This document shows, piece after piece, positions 1-47,400 of a stretch of 64,000 nucleotides of DNA. The DNA comes from Dryomyza anilis. Lineage: Eukaryota > Arthropoda > Insecta > Diptera > Dryomyzidae. The notes under the pieces were generated by a model. The model made no database searches. It was not told where the DNA came from and saw only the letters and a program-made list of their open reading frames with translations. Position numbers and translations under genes: made by a program. Positions within the stretch are counted from its first letter, which is position 1, and every line of letters starts with the position of its first letter. Where the stretch lies: contig OX638130.1 of NCBI GenBank assembly GCA_951804985.1, positions 129,841,593 through 129,905,592 on the forward strand. Reading direction: 5' to 3'.

Positions 1-420
1 TGTTTTGACTCAAAATTCAATATTTTACTAAAAAAAATTGCACTAAAATTTTAATATAATACAAAAAATTCAATATAAAAATTTAATTTTAAATATTTAA
101 AATTTAATATGTTACTAAAAAAATGTTATTTTTACTAAAATATAAATTTTTTACTAAAAATTTCATTTTTACTAAAAAAATATTTTTTTAATAAAAATTA
201 AATATTTTATTAAAACTTATTATTTTTATTTTAGTAAAAATTAAATTTATTACTAAAAGTTAAGTAAATTCAAAATTATTTTTTTCTTCAAATTATTTTT
301 TTTACAACAACAGTCTTTTTCTAAAAAAAATATTAAAAAAATGTTCACTTAAAATTCAATTTATCACAAAAACTGAAAATTTTACTTTTAAATTAAGTAT
401 TTCGGCGTTACTAAACAAAA
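1..420. repeat. Degenerate TTACTAAAAA-type repeat field
   Basis: The motif TTTACTAAAAA with small changes recurs roughly every 15-30 bp, with its tails drifting to poly-A and poly-T. It looks like a decayed minisatellite. Confidence 0.5.
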
Positions 421-639
421 TACAAAATTGTTGAAACAAACACAAGGTCAGTGTGAAAGGTCAGCCAAACCGCAGCACAGATCTGGGTCAAGTCCAAGTT
501 GTTGCAGCATGCAACACGTGCCATGAGTTGTAAATTCGAATTTAAGTTTTTAAATATTAACTGAAGTGAAAAAAGAAATAAGAACTAAAAATAAATTGAT
601 GCCTTTGATAGTGATGCGCGTAGCTAATTGAAATTATTG

Positions 640-985
640 CAAGTCTTCTGTTAATTTATTGCACCCCGGTCGTCATTTCGCACCGAACGCAATAAATGCC
701 ACACATCACGCATGCTGGGCTGAGCTCTTTTAACATTTTTACAACCATTACATAGTAAAGTGCTTCGGTGTCGGAGCGCATTAAAGTCACTCGTTGGTGT
801 CGGTGTCGATATTCACAGCACACTTTGCGACACGACGCGACCATTCGCATTATGTCGGCCACCTGCCGACCATGCATGTCAAGGCCGTTGCAGTTGACGC
901 TGCGCCCCCTTGGGCCCAGCAATGGGCTGCGAGGACGAAGTTCGCAGGACTGATTAGCAAGCTACATATGGCGCGACGGCTTTGA
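640..985. promoter_or_regulatory. GC-richer noncoding island
   Basis: Composition is clearly richer in G+C than the surroundings, with short frames on both strands but no recognisable product or splice structure. It could be a regulatory element or an unrecognised 5' exon. Confidence 0.25.
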
Positions 986-1464
986 TCATATCCTAAATGT
1001 GAAGCCATAGGGAATTATTTGGAATGCACAAACACAAAATGAATGCACTCATGTCAAATTCAATTTTACTACAAATTACTCACGTGATGGAATAATGGAA
1101 TAATTTGTGTTGAATTGAAACTAATATTTTATATAAAAAAAAACCAAAATATTTATATAATTCTATTGATATAAATATATGTATGGTGATTTGTACGATG
1201 AACATTTTTAAATATTTATTTTCTTAAATATTTTAAATATGAAAAAGAGTCATTTCATCTCACATAAATCAAATATATTTAAATTTTGGAAGCATCATCT
1301 CAGAACATGATATAATTTCGTAGGACGGTAGAAAGAAGGATGGTCAACTGGATTTATTGCCAGTTTTAGAGTAAATAAAATAAAAATTAAAAAATCTAAG
1401 AATTTTCAATAGTTTAGATATCATCCCTGGTTGGTTGGGTTTCTTCTAGTAAACTCTATTAAAG

Positions 1465-1890
1465 TAAACATGGAGTGAAAAATTTAATTTTGAGTGAAAA
1501 ATATAATTTTGAAGATCTAATTGCATTTTGAAATTTTTGGATTATTAGTGAAATTTTAATTTTATGGGCTACATTTAGTTTTGAAGGATACATTTAATTT
1601 TGAGTGATAAATTTAGTTTGGTGTTATAAATTAAAATTTGAGTGCAAAAGGGAATCTGGATTTAAAATTGAATGTGAGTGAAAAAATTAACTTTTTATTG
1701 AAAAATAGACTTTAGAGTGAAAATTAACTTTTAAGAGTACAATTTATTTGAAATGAAAATTTGATTTTAGAGTGAAAAATTCAAATTTTAATTTTGAGTG
1801 CAAAATGGAATATGGAATGAAAATTAAATTTAAATTTGTCGTAAAGTATTGAAATTTGAGTATAAATTGTAGTTTTTAATTAAAAATTGA
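1465..1890. repeat. Degenerate TTTGAGTGAAAAATT repeat field
   Basis: GAGTGAAAAATT and variants (GAGTGATAAATT, GAGTGCAAAATGG, GAGTGAAAATTAA) recur about a dozen times over 420 bp. Confidence 0.6.
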
Positions 1891-1964
1891 AATTCTGGTA
1901 TGAACGAACAATTAAATAAAAAAATTAATTTCGGGCAAAATAAAAATGCATTATTTTTTGCAAT

Positions 1965-2056
1965 ATCAGAAAATCACAAAAATTAGAAAAATCAGTAAAA
2001 GGAGCATTTTATCAGAAAATCACAAAAATTAGAAAAATCAGTAAAACGAGCATTTT
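1965..2056. repeat. 46-bp tandem duplication, two units
   Basis: The units start ATCAGAAAATCACAAAAATT at 1965 and 2011 and differ at one position near the end (AAAAGG versus AAAACG). Confidence 0.85.
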
Positions 2057-3059
2057 GTTCAAGATGACAGATATCCAGCTACAAAGACATTCCATATAGT
2101 AGAATGTTAATTAGGTAAGAAGATATGATATTGTTATGAAAAGAGGTAAATGAGACGTAAGACAATTTAGCGCACTAAGCAATGTGTTAGGAAGAGACGG
2201 AAGATTGAGGCAATGTGCGATAAAGAGATAGAAGATCAGCACATTAAAACACATGAGTGCGAAAGAGATCCAAATAGCATGTATAAGTCAAGAGAAGTGA
2301 AGAAGTTTCTCGAAACATGTTGAAGTGTGTCGAACTGATACATGCTTTATATAAGGGCGTCGCATCTGAGGCACCGCACTTCAGTAGTAATTGGAATGTG
2401 GTCGAATGCATCTCGGGTGTGATCAATTTCAAGTTAAATTGTGGACATGCAGCAGTTATTAGGATTTATATTAGTAATGTTGTTAGTTAAATTAATAGAT
2501 CAGTTTTCCGTAGACAGAATTTTCGTAACAATATTATAGTGATTTTTTCGTATTTTAAGGTATCACATCTCAGAACCTACAGTCTCGAGGAATTATCAAA
2601 ATTTAGTGATAGTCCACAAACCTAAAAATGTTATTAAATTGTAACCAAACTCTCGGTTATCTTCGATTGGAATAACTGAAAGCAAAAGTAATGGAAAAGT
2701 TTAAGATACACAATATTTGAGGACATATTTTAAATAAAATGAGTTATTATGTGAAAGTTTCTTGTTTGCTGTGGCACAGCATGCTCTTCAAATAAAACCC
2801 CCATTAAAATAAACTTAATTTCATACAAAGCGTTCCAACGAAAGTTTTGCAGCAGGCAAAAGTTGACTGTGCCGCGCAACCACGCATTTTGAGATTTAAA
2901 ACTAATCTTGTTAGTTGGGTATTTCATTTAAGTTCAACATTGGTTTATAAAATATCATTTATATTACTTAAAAACAAATTAAATTAATTGATCCTCAGAG
3001 TTGAACATATTAAAAATAATATAAAAGACAAATTTTAGAGAGAAAATGTTTCTATTTTT

Positions 3060-3285
3060 ATTTATCATTAATTTGTAAAAATATATGAAAAAATATCAAA
3101 AATAAAAATTCAAAAATCAAAAATTCTGAAATATATCAAAAATATATCTAAATTATCAAAAAAATTTAAAAATTTCAAAAATTTCAAAACATGAAATCAA
3201 ATATATTAAAAATTGTAAGAAATTAAAAATATCTAAAAATCAAAAACTATCGAAAATATCAAAAATATGAAAATATTTGATTACA
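3060..3285. repeat. Degenerate ATCAAAAAT repeat field
   Basis: ATCAAAAAT, TTCAAAAAT and close variants recur over about 225 bp immediately before ferlin exon 1. Confidence 0.6.
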
Positions 3286-3337
3286 TTTTAGGAAATGAAT
3301 AATATTATAATAACGAATGCACAATTATTCATTATAG

Positions 3338-37165
<33,828 letters not shown>

Positions 37166-37464
37166 CTTTCCAGGAGTGCTTCGTTATTTAATATTAATCA
37201 ATTAAATGGGAGGGTGTACCTGATTTTGCAATAGTCCGTTAATCATATCATGACTGAATAAGAATGTGAACTTTTAAATATCGTTTTAAAAAGATATATC
37301 TTGGAATTAGATAAGATACGAATTATGATTTGATCCAAACAATCGTTGTCAAGACGTGTAACGCAAGTTCAAATAATGTTAGTCATGGACTAAATCAAAA
37401 TTATCATAGAACATAAAAAACAAACACTAGACTATATCTGTAAGAATTTAATCAGTATTTAAGT

Positions 37465-37470
37465 AATAAA
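37465..37470 (+). terminator. Candidate ferlin polyadenylation signal
   Basis: An AATAAA hexamer lies 300 nt after the ferlin stop. Another AATAAA context occurs near 37777. Which one is used cannot be told from sequence. Confidence 0.45.
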
Positions 37471-37880
37471 TCCGCATTTCACGCGATAGCTGTAGTTACC
37501 ACAAAACAATGTATTTTTGAACAATCAAATGTTTTTATCAGATTATTAAATTTTTAAAATCTTATATTAACCATAATATGTTGTTATATACATAGATTTA
37601 AATGAAACGAAATATTTAGATAATTAGTGCATTTTATGAAGCAATTATATTTACTAAAACTATATTTATATTTGCTATGTATTTTTAAATTTCTCTACAA
37701 ATGTTTCTCAAACTATCAAATTTTGCTCAATTTATTAAAAGTTATTAATATTTGTTCATATTAATTAAAAAATACAATTAATAAACTTTTTGAATTATTA
37801 CAAAAAATAGGTTTTCTTTTATTTACAGATCGAATAATCAAAATAATAAGTTGATCTTATTTAAAATATCATTTTAAAGT

Positions 37881-37886
37881 TTTATT
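37881..37886 (-). terminator. Candidate flippase polyadenylation signal
   Basis: AATAAA on the minus strand (TTTATT on plus), 377 nt after the flippase stop. Further copies lie at 37818 and 37731. Confidence 0.4.
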
Positions 37887-38262
37887 GTCGTAATTATAAC
37901 AATTCTCTTAAAATATTTTCTCAAATATTAATAAAAACATCACTTTGGTAAGATATATAACACCCAAAAATGTAACAGACATATATAATATACCTTGAGG
38001 TACACTCATTACTATTTGGAACAATGCCGTGCTAAAATAATACTTTCTTAAGTCATAAAAATAAGTCATGGTAAATCTAGATTTGTGAAAACGGCGACTT
38101 TCCTTATACTAGAGCTAAATTATATATTTGGCACAGGTCTATTGGACTCTCAGTTTTACTTTAAATTACGCTACTAACTAAATATTATTCTAGTGGAGTA
38201 AGGTTTCACCCACTCGTTTATCATATTGCGTTGACCAGCGATTCCCGGTCTCAAATCAGTTC

Positions 38263-38482
38263 CTATAAATGTGTCGATTCTACTTTCTGCCGTCTCTGAA
38301 GCATTTCTAAACGCCCCGTCCCTGGGAAAAATTTGCGCTTGGGTAAATTGAGTCCCTTGCGCGCAATTGTGAACGTGAAATCAGGCAGTAGACAAGCGAC
38401 GGTTGTAAGAATGGTAAATAGCCAGACTGGTATGGAGCTGAGTAATTTATTGTAGGCCCAATAAATGTCTGTGTCGTATTTG
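38263..38482 (-). CDS. Flippase exon 11 (TM10 and C-terminus)
   Basis: It encodes [22 protein letters not shown]10 ([14 protein letters not shown]) and a short basic tail ending [10 protein letters not shown] with the stop at 38263-38265. The tail is short compared with many ATP11 proteins. Confidence 0.95.
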
Positions 38483-41400
38483 CTGTAGAACAAAAGAAAT
38501 GGTTAAAATGCGCAAATCATTTAACATTCTGTGCCACTTACAAATCGATTACATTGTAGATGACGGTGGTTATCATAAAGGCCAATATCGAACCAACGAT
38601 AGTGACAATGTACCAATAACTTAGGTATTTCGACTCTAACCATAGTTTTAAGTTTCCGACTATAACCACCAACTGAATGAGCAGCGTTCCAAAGCACGAA
38701 AATGCTGCGGTTTGCCCAACATTTAAAATGACATCATTGGTGGAGAACACAAAGAAGGCAAAGTAGAAACAAATGAGGGAGTGGTAAACCGCGTACAGAG
38801 TCCATGAAAGGAAAAATTGCCAATGCAGTTGTTTGTTATCGGTGTTCTTTTTATACAGTTCTGGTTCTCTGCAAATTTTAATTATTTAAACAATATTAAC
38901 AGACCCAATCAACAAAATATTTACCTCATTAAAGTCTCTTCGGTAAAAGGTTTCTCCGTGAGGGATATGAAGAAAATAGGCAGTGAGGTATAAATCACAT
39001 TGTACAGCGTCAGAAAGAGAGAGTCGTAAATCGATGACGAGGAAAACAAAGTATGGAACTGGAACAGAAACATGATGCCCATGAAGAATATATTCTTGTA
39101 GAAGAAGTATAAAACCAGGAACGACAAGCGTGTGGTATGATAGTGACCATGCACCAGAAGCAACCGCTTTAGCATGCAGAATTTTGCAAACGCAAAATCG
39201 GCGCAACGTGCTGCCTGCCGGCCCTCCTTGCCCATAATACCAATGCCTACATGGGCCTCCTGTATCATGGATACATCATTGGCGCCATCGCCAATTGAGG
39301 CAGTGTTGTAGTTCTGTGGTGCAGTCTTAATCAGCGAAACTACTTCGCTCTTTTGCAGTGGGCTAAGCCGACAGCACAGTACCGCGGTACACTTGATGGC
39401 CACGTCGCGGAATTCAGTTGGCGTCTCGGTCAGAGCAATGGCTAAACTCTTGCCGTCGATCAGTAGAGCACACTCCGTGCCCATGCCGAAAATTATCTCA
39501 CGGTCCAAGGCGTTTAAATGCAACAACATGTCCTCCTTGCGCGAGCACTCAATGATGAAATACTTCATGGCATTTGCTGGAATGTGTCCGCACGAAAGTG
39601 CTATATTAAGGGCTGTCTCCACCTTGTCGCCAGTGAGAACCCAAATCTTAATGCCTGCCTTTTGCAACGAGACTAGCGTGTCGGCAACTTCGTCCTGCAA
39701 AGCATCCTCAACAGCAGTAGCACCAAGTAAATCAAGATCTGAAAAATCATACCAAGGCCATAGAAGTTATATAGATACTAATTGCTTAGACTATAAGATA
39801 TTTACTTGTCTCAATTTTTGAATAGCATTTTTCGCTTAACTCTTTGCGATTCTCCAGCGAACTGTTCGCCAAATTAAGTCCTTCTAGCAACTCCAGATAA
39901 TCCTCATCTGTGATGCGTTTGCGTGCTACCGCTAAAGTTCGTAGGCCCTGTTTGGCGAAGTCACTAATATGTGCGTCAGTCTTTGTCACCAAATCCGAAG
40001 AACTGTTGGCGCAAAGCGGGAACACATAACTCTCAGCACCTTTGGTATAGATCCACTTGGAACCATTCTCGTCCTTGACAATGACACTCATGCGTTTACG
40101 GTCCGATGTAAACTCCAGGACGTGCAATCGTTCGAACTGCAATTCATTGGTTTTTCCTACACTGAAGGGTCGGGTGTAGTCCATGTGTGGCGGTACAATG
40201 CGCAACTTCAGTACCTCATCATCATCGCCCAAATAGACGAGACCCAAGTGCGCACAAGCCTCCACCAGAGCCTTCTCATCCGGACTAGAAGCCTGATAGT
40301 CCAAAGTGCTGTTGTACAATAAAATCAATTAGGCGTAATTATTATCAGAAAATAAGGTAGACTTACAGCACGACGTTCTCGATCTCATTTTTGCGGCGTT
40401 GCGACTCAGCCCTTATCAACAGCGTAGGCTGTCTCTGGAAATTCGGAGCGGCATACGACTCACGTGAGTTCGTGCTTGGCGAGCGAAAGACGACGCTAGG
40501 TGCAGTTGCTATAGGAAATATGAAACGGTTAAAAACTTATATGAGATTTAATTTGCAAGTATATTTACCATTATTGGTGATGTAATTGCCTGGTGCTCCG
40601 TATGACTGTGAGCGTCTGTGACCACCATGATTCGCTGTGACCGCCAAGTCAGGCAGCTCCATCTCAGAGGTGGAACGCTTAAACTGCAGGGATACTGGGC
40701 GTCCACTAGGCAGGCTTTGCAGCGAACTTGGAAATATTACCGGACGATTGGATCCCGCATTTACGCGTTCCATGGCAGCGCCATTGGCTTGAGATGCAGC
40801 AGTAGGCATCGACGCTGTCATCGGATGTACACGGGTGCTTGGTCTCGCAAAGTTTGGACTACGCTTGACTATTTGCGGACGCTTGCGACGCTCAACCTTG
40901 TCGCTTTCATCTAATAAAGGGTTTACGTCCGAATTGGTGGTGATGCCGCCTAATGCTCCGCCCGGATGTGTGGATAGCGATGTTTCCAAAATATGCGAGT
41001 TGTCAAAATTAACATCACTCTGTTGACTAGAATTGTGACTTTCCTCAGTTATGTCTGATATGGAATATAATTTGGCAAGTCCACCGCCTGGGAGAATATT
41101 TTTACTGACATCCTCTTCATCCTCTTTGGATTTAATGTCGCTGGACGCATTGCTGTTCATGTCTCCAGCCACCTGTACTGTATGGCATATCGCCAATCCC
41201 TGGAAGAAGTTCTTTTGGTCGATCTATAATTACATGATTGGGTTTTAATCTTGAAATAAATCTACTTAATGTTGCTGAATTATGAAAATTGAATGAATAT
41301 TACAGCAATATCATCCCAATCAGCACTCAGATTTGAAGATCTGGCTCAGGAAATGAGATTGAAAATTGAGGAAAGCTACTGAAATATCACCGATTTCTAT

Positions 41401-44400
41401 TAAGCTTCAAAATTCAAATTTCAAATACTACATTGTTTCAAGTATCGGCAGAAGATTAGACTTTTTTCATAAAACTGAGACTTAAAAACTAAAACTAACA
41501 CTGAACCCTTTTTTAAGCTTCAGTGTTGATATTGCTACTGATATCTCTTAATGATGCTGAAATGTTTCATGTTGTCGGAGTAGACAGAAAAATGTGCTTA
41601 CTATTTAGTACCTACATTGAATTTGTTGATATCGAACATGGCACCAGTGCCTTCCTCCTCCAGACGCGTCTTGCGATATATGTACTTCCTGCCGTTGATG
41701 GAGCACTGTTGGAATATCATTTCGTTCTTGGTCAAGGTGCCAGTTTTATCGGAGAACAGTATGTTTATTTGACCAAGTTCCTCATTTAAATTGGAAGTGT
41801 TCACAATGCAATGCTGATCGGTGGGCTCGTCATATAGCTGCGTATCCCACTCCATAAAGAAGCCACCAATGACGCGATGCATTTCGATCGTCACATACAG
41901 CGATATGGGAATTAAATAATTGAAAAGTATCAGAAAGGATAGATAGTCCTGCAGAAACTGTTTCACGCTATAACTGTCCGCTGCTGGTCCCAGATACGAT
42001 AGATGCGGTATGACGAAAAGTTCATCGTATCTATAGTAGTAAGTGAAAGTTATAGAGATTTTTAATACTGAAAAAACTATCGAGACAAACGCACCGTTTC
42101 AAAAAGTAGAGTACCGTCACGATCACAATCATTGCCACCAGTATGAATATCAAAAATCGATTGATGTATATTTCACTGGAGGCCGATTTGTTGCGCGTCA
42201 AACGACTATTCAGCTGCAACTTGGTGGTCATACCAGTGTAAACCGCACAGCCGATCACACATTCGGTATTCTTGACACGCGATCCGCGCAGCAGCACATT
42301 CTCCGCTGTCAAGGGCAGGACACGACCCTCACCATTTGACAGTTCGATCTTGCCATTGAAGCTGTACAGATCAGTTTTCGGCGTCTCGCACTCGATGATG
42401 CCCAGTTTGTGCATTTTATTGATGTCCACATGTGGCAGATCGCGTGGTACGGTAAGCGTCTTCAGATTGGATTCGCCATCCAAATTGGCCGTCGTTATGA
42501 AGCACTTGCCATGTGGATCTGTGGAACGCAGCAGCACCAAATCGCACGGCACATCACAGTCACGCTCCACCACAACGAGATCACCCGGTGTGACATCTTG
42601 TGACTCTATGTTTAATTCCTCCCCATTACGTATGACCGTCACTGTGCGTCAATTGTTTGTAGAATAATTCAATTAAGATGGGTTCGTTAAAATCGGAGTT
42701 CTGAGTGTGATACCTACCTGGCGAGCAATTGACGATGTTGTCGGTCTTGTAGCGCAATAAGTCTTCATAGCCCTGCTTGGTAGCGGTAACAGCGATTACG
42801 AATACCAGAGGTAGCAGTGAGGTCATTGGGGATACCGGACTGTCTGAAATAAAAAAAATCATATAATTTTTATACTTGTTCAGACAATTTAAATCAGGTG
42901 GGCATATCTAGAGATCAATTGCTTTTGATTCAAGACTAGTTCTTCTTCAATTCTGGAGCTCAAACCAGTGACATTGATTTTGTTATTATTTTGTCTGGCT
43001 TTGTTTATTCAGTATAGTGTAAAAAATGCACTTAGCACATTCGTCTATTCATTTGATATCAACACTTACAATTATACGGCAATATGCACGATTGTTTATT
43101 GACTTTGCGACTTTTTTTTAATTTAAGTGCGATAATTCAAAAGTTCATAATAAAATAAACAAATGTTTAATGAAAAACCCCTGCATGGTAATTAATAATG
43201 TGGGTCACTGTAATGCGAATCGCTTTTTTTTGCTTTTAATTTTAATAAATCTGTTAAAAATGAATAATGAGGTCATTAGTTTCTATATCGTTACGAGATA
43301 CATGCGAGATTCTGGATAGCTCAGACGATAACTTTCTCGTAACGATATAGATCGAGAAAATAGACCCCACACCTTGGAGTAATGACGCTTTGGAAAAAGT
43401 CCAAAGCAACCACACAGAAAAAATCTTCAATATTTTTCACCAACTATTCACAGATTCATCATATTGAAGATTTCATTTATTGAATTGAAATTTAATGTAT
43501 TGAATGTTCAATATGATATTTCTTAAACATCACATCACATTTTTGTTTACAAATTAATCAAAAATATATATATTTTTCGAAAATAAAATTCGAAAAAATA
43601 AATTTCCGAAAAAAAAATTGTTCGAAAAATATTTTTCGTATTTTTTTCTCGTATATTTTTTTCTTCGAAAACAAATTTCCAAAAAAATTATTTAAATTTT
43701 TTTTTTTTTAATAAAAAGTTGTATTTCACAAAATATTTTTTGTAACAAAAAAATTTTTTTTCTCAGATAATTTTTTTTCGAAAAACATACTTTCGAAAGA
43801 AATGATTTTAATTTATTTTTTTTTTTAATAAAAAGATACATTTATAAAAATGTATTTTACAAAAAATACTTTTTGTTCGAAAAAAATATTTTTTGTATTT
43901 TTTCAAATTTTTTTGACGGATTTTTTTCGAAAAAAAATCTTTTAATAAAAAGTTATATTTATAAAAATGTATTTACAAAAAATATTTTTTTTTCGAAAAA
44001 ATATTTTTCTTTTTTTTTTTTCTTGGATAATTTTTTTTTGGAAAAAAAAATATTTTGTTAATAAAAAGTTACATTTATAAAAATGTGTATTATAAAAAAT
44101 ATTTTTCGTTTTTTTTTTTAATTTTTTTGTCGGTTTTTTTTTTTTTAAACTTATTTCAAAAAAAATATTTTTTTATTAATTTTTAAAAAAATATTTTATA
44201 TTTTTTTTTTTTTTTCTAAAAAATATTTTTCGTATTTTATAATAAAATTATTTAAAAACATTTTTTTTTAATAATTCATTTAATTAATGTATTTTACAAT
44301 TTTTTTTTCGTATTCGATATTTTTTTTTCGAATAAAAATTATTTCAAACATTTATAAAAATGTATTTTACAAAAAAAAAATTTTTTTTCGAAAAAAAATA

Positions 44401-47400
44401 ATATTCGTTTTTTTTTTTAATTTATTTTCTCGTATAATATTTTTTTTTTTGAAAATTGCAATTAATTTATTTTTAAATATTTTTGAACAACAAAAAATTA
44501 TTAGATATTTTGTCAACAAAAAATTTCATACTAGAAGAAAAGATAAAAAAGAATTGTTCTTCCATCAAATAGTCATGGGCTGAAGACCCTAATTCATAAA
44601 CTTTTCTCTATTTTTTTTTTTAAATAAAAATAGAAATCTTATGAAATATATTCAAACTGAAGTTCAAGTAAGTATATAAAAATGTTTTCATTAATTTTAG
44701 ACACAAACAAACAATGATAAACAATAACAAAATAGTGTCAATAAATGTTTAATTTATTTCATAGCACATTCAACAGCGGTTAGAATTACGGTAGGTGTTA
44801 TCTGACCATAGAATAAATAGTTTCCATCTGGTTTGTTTAAAGTTCAACCAGCTGACGATAACAAAATCAGTTATGTGATTTATAAAAAGATTTCGCCAAA
44901 TAATAGAACTATTTAAAGCACTCGTGGTTCATGAGTTTGGGTGTAGAGTATCGTATGCAAATTAAAATTACGTAATGTCGATGTCGATGACGATCGCAAT
45001 CAGCTATCACTCAGCAGCGTCAGCGATCTGGCTTCATGTTTATGCGCCGTCGCACTCGATATTCTTCATAATTGATTTACTATGGAATCAAACCAACCCA
45101 CTGAAACTGAAGACATCATTCATTCAATTGGCTAATATGTGCCATTCCCTCTCCCTCCCTGCTCCCCCATTCCAGTGCACGTAATTCGATAGAACCAGAA
45201 GGTGATGGTCAAGGTCCATATAATAATGATTGGAACTCAGAGGTATAGACAGACACATCAAGATGTTTTATTTTGAAGTGGCTGGCTCTACATGAACAAC
45301 CATCGTAGCATGAAGTGCAAAAATGTTGAAACTAAAATGTTTAAATTAAAAACATATTGTGTGTGGCACAATTATATGAACAAAAAATAAAAATCGGTCT
45401 TAATGTTCATTGAACCAGTCAGTCACAACTCGCCAAAGTGTGTTCATTTGTAGCACAAACAACGAAATTATTTAATTGCGTTCGATATCACTTTAGGTAA
45501 TACTGAATCAGGGTTTAAAATAATAAAGTTCCCGATATACGTTTCATACGGATGGGTTTTAACATGATCGTTGCTGGTATCGAAACATTTTATATTTTAT
45601 CATTTAACATTAATGTAATTCATTTTTTATTTTTTTTGTTTAACTCTCAAAAATAATTATAGTATATAACGTTCATAAAAATGCGATCACTTTATCAGCA
45701 TGTTTATTTTTTAAAATATTAAATAACTGCATATCGTCGTTGTAGAACAAAAAGTCACCAAATATATTTTCAAAATGCCAAATATTCTTTTACAAAAATC
45801 TTTATAAATCTGTTTTTTTTTTTAATCGATGATCTCATTTTTTTACCACATTATAGGAAAAAAAAATATTAATTGATTTTTCAAATTTAAAAATGCATCA
45901 TTTATTTTTTATAATATTAATCAACAAACTCTAAAATTAAGTTTTTCATAAAAATGTATTTGGTGACTTTTCGTTGATATTTAGAATTATTAAAAAAGAA
46001 AATCTTTTAAATTTCAGATAATTTTGACATTTAAGAGGAACATTTAAAAAAAATGTTCTTCTTGCTTTGGTTCTACCTATTTTATTGCACACCACTTTTC
46101 GAAATTATTTTTTCTAACTAAATAAAAAAAAATTCCAAAAAAAAATAATTAAAAAAAATAAAAAAAAAATTTTAAATTATCGAAATAAATTTTTGTCAAT
46201 TTTTATTATGTTTTTGTAATTATTTTTAAGAAGATCCAAATTCATTAATATGTTATAGATTTATTAATGAAATTATTGCGTTTAATATCATTTTTGGTAA
46301 TACTGAATAACAACCAGTTGGGAAGGTTAGATCACATGGGAAATTTTAAATTTGGTGATATTATGATAGTTAGGATTATCAAAATTATAGTCGGTCTAAG
46401 CCGACTATAAATACCCTACACATATGTGTGGTTACCATTCAAAGTGGTATAGTGGTCACCAGGGTTTACGAATCCTGAAAATAATTACAAACTTTCAATC
46501 GCTGAAGAATGTCCATTCATTTGATACCCATATATACAAATGAGTAGGTGTACCGAATTTCGATTTTTTTTTATCGGAAATTGTTAAAATATCAGTGATG
46601 TTTTGTATTCAGTAATGTTATGAATTTTTCATCAATACAACAACCACTATGTGACAACTTATGTGGTAGCCACACTATTGCAATTAAAGTGCTTCTTATA
46701 AATCATTCGAAATATTTGTCAATTTTTTTTATGCCACCCAATTGTCAGTCAAAAAGGACCGGGGCACGGATTAATAATAATAGTTTGGCACTACAGTCCT
46801 ATAAGAACTTAGGCCGAGCTCTCTCACCATTTTGAGCTGTGTGTGTTATATTTGTTCTCAAAGTGGTGGGACCTACAGTTTATTGCCGAATCCGAACGGC
46901 GGGTGAGAGCTTTTCATAGGCAATTTTTTACTCTCGTAGGTTTGCCATTTACTGACGAGAGGTAGCGCGGTATAGAAAAATGTTTCTATGAAAAGATGTT
47001 GTTAGCCCCAGTCCAGACTTGAACCGGGGACCTTTCGGCTCGCAGTCCAACGCACTAACCACTGAGCTACCGCGGCTTAGTTGCCATAATTTTGGATCCA
47101 TTAAGCTTCGCACAGTGCGGCAGCGAGTACCTAAAGTTGGCTAAAACTTCAAAAGTCAAATTGACCTCAGACACTATTTTTTTTTGTTCATTGTAGACTA
47201 AATTAAATTGCCTACAATGTTGCATCACTCAATTTATGTCCAACTTTTCCTCACAGTCTTTCAAACACAAACAATTTTGCACAACAATTGCAAGAAAAAA
47301 TATTGTCAAATTTGTGATCAATTTGAACGTTTATTTTAAAAACAATAAAAACTTTTTTTTGTTGTTATGCAATCATCTACATATGGTATCTATAAAGCTT

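Larger units (their letters stand above)
1..3337. other. AT-rich sequence upstream of first visible ferlin exon
   Basis: Presumably ferlin intron, since C2A is incomplete here. It holds three fields of degenerate short-motif repeats, a 46-bp tandem duplication and a GC-richer block (about 640-985). I found no C2A exon in it. Confidence 0.6.
37166..38262. other. Convergent intergenic region
   Basis: About 1.1 kb of AT-rich DNA between the two stop codons; it must hold both 3' UTRs. I see no ORF, repeat family or RNA gene in it. Confidence 0.8.

Noticed and set aside
39393..40322. Plus-strand frames of 142 and 117 codons over flippase exons 8-9
   Set aside because: The minus strand here is unmistakable P4-ATPase sequence; the plus frames are shadows.
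42272..42667. 131-codon plus-strand frame over flippase exon 4
   Set aside because: Shadow of the actuator-domain exon on the minus strand.
47004..47076. tRNA gene at the end of the 46771 element
   Set aside because: A and B boxes are present but the anticodon stem does not pair and there is no proper 3' acceptor half, so it is a SINE head.
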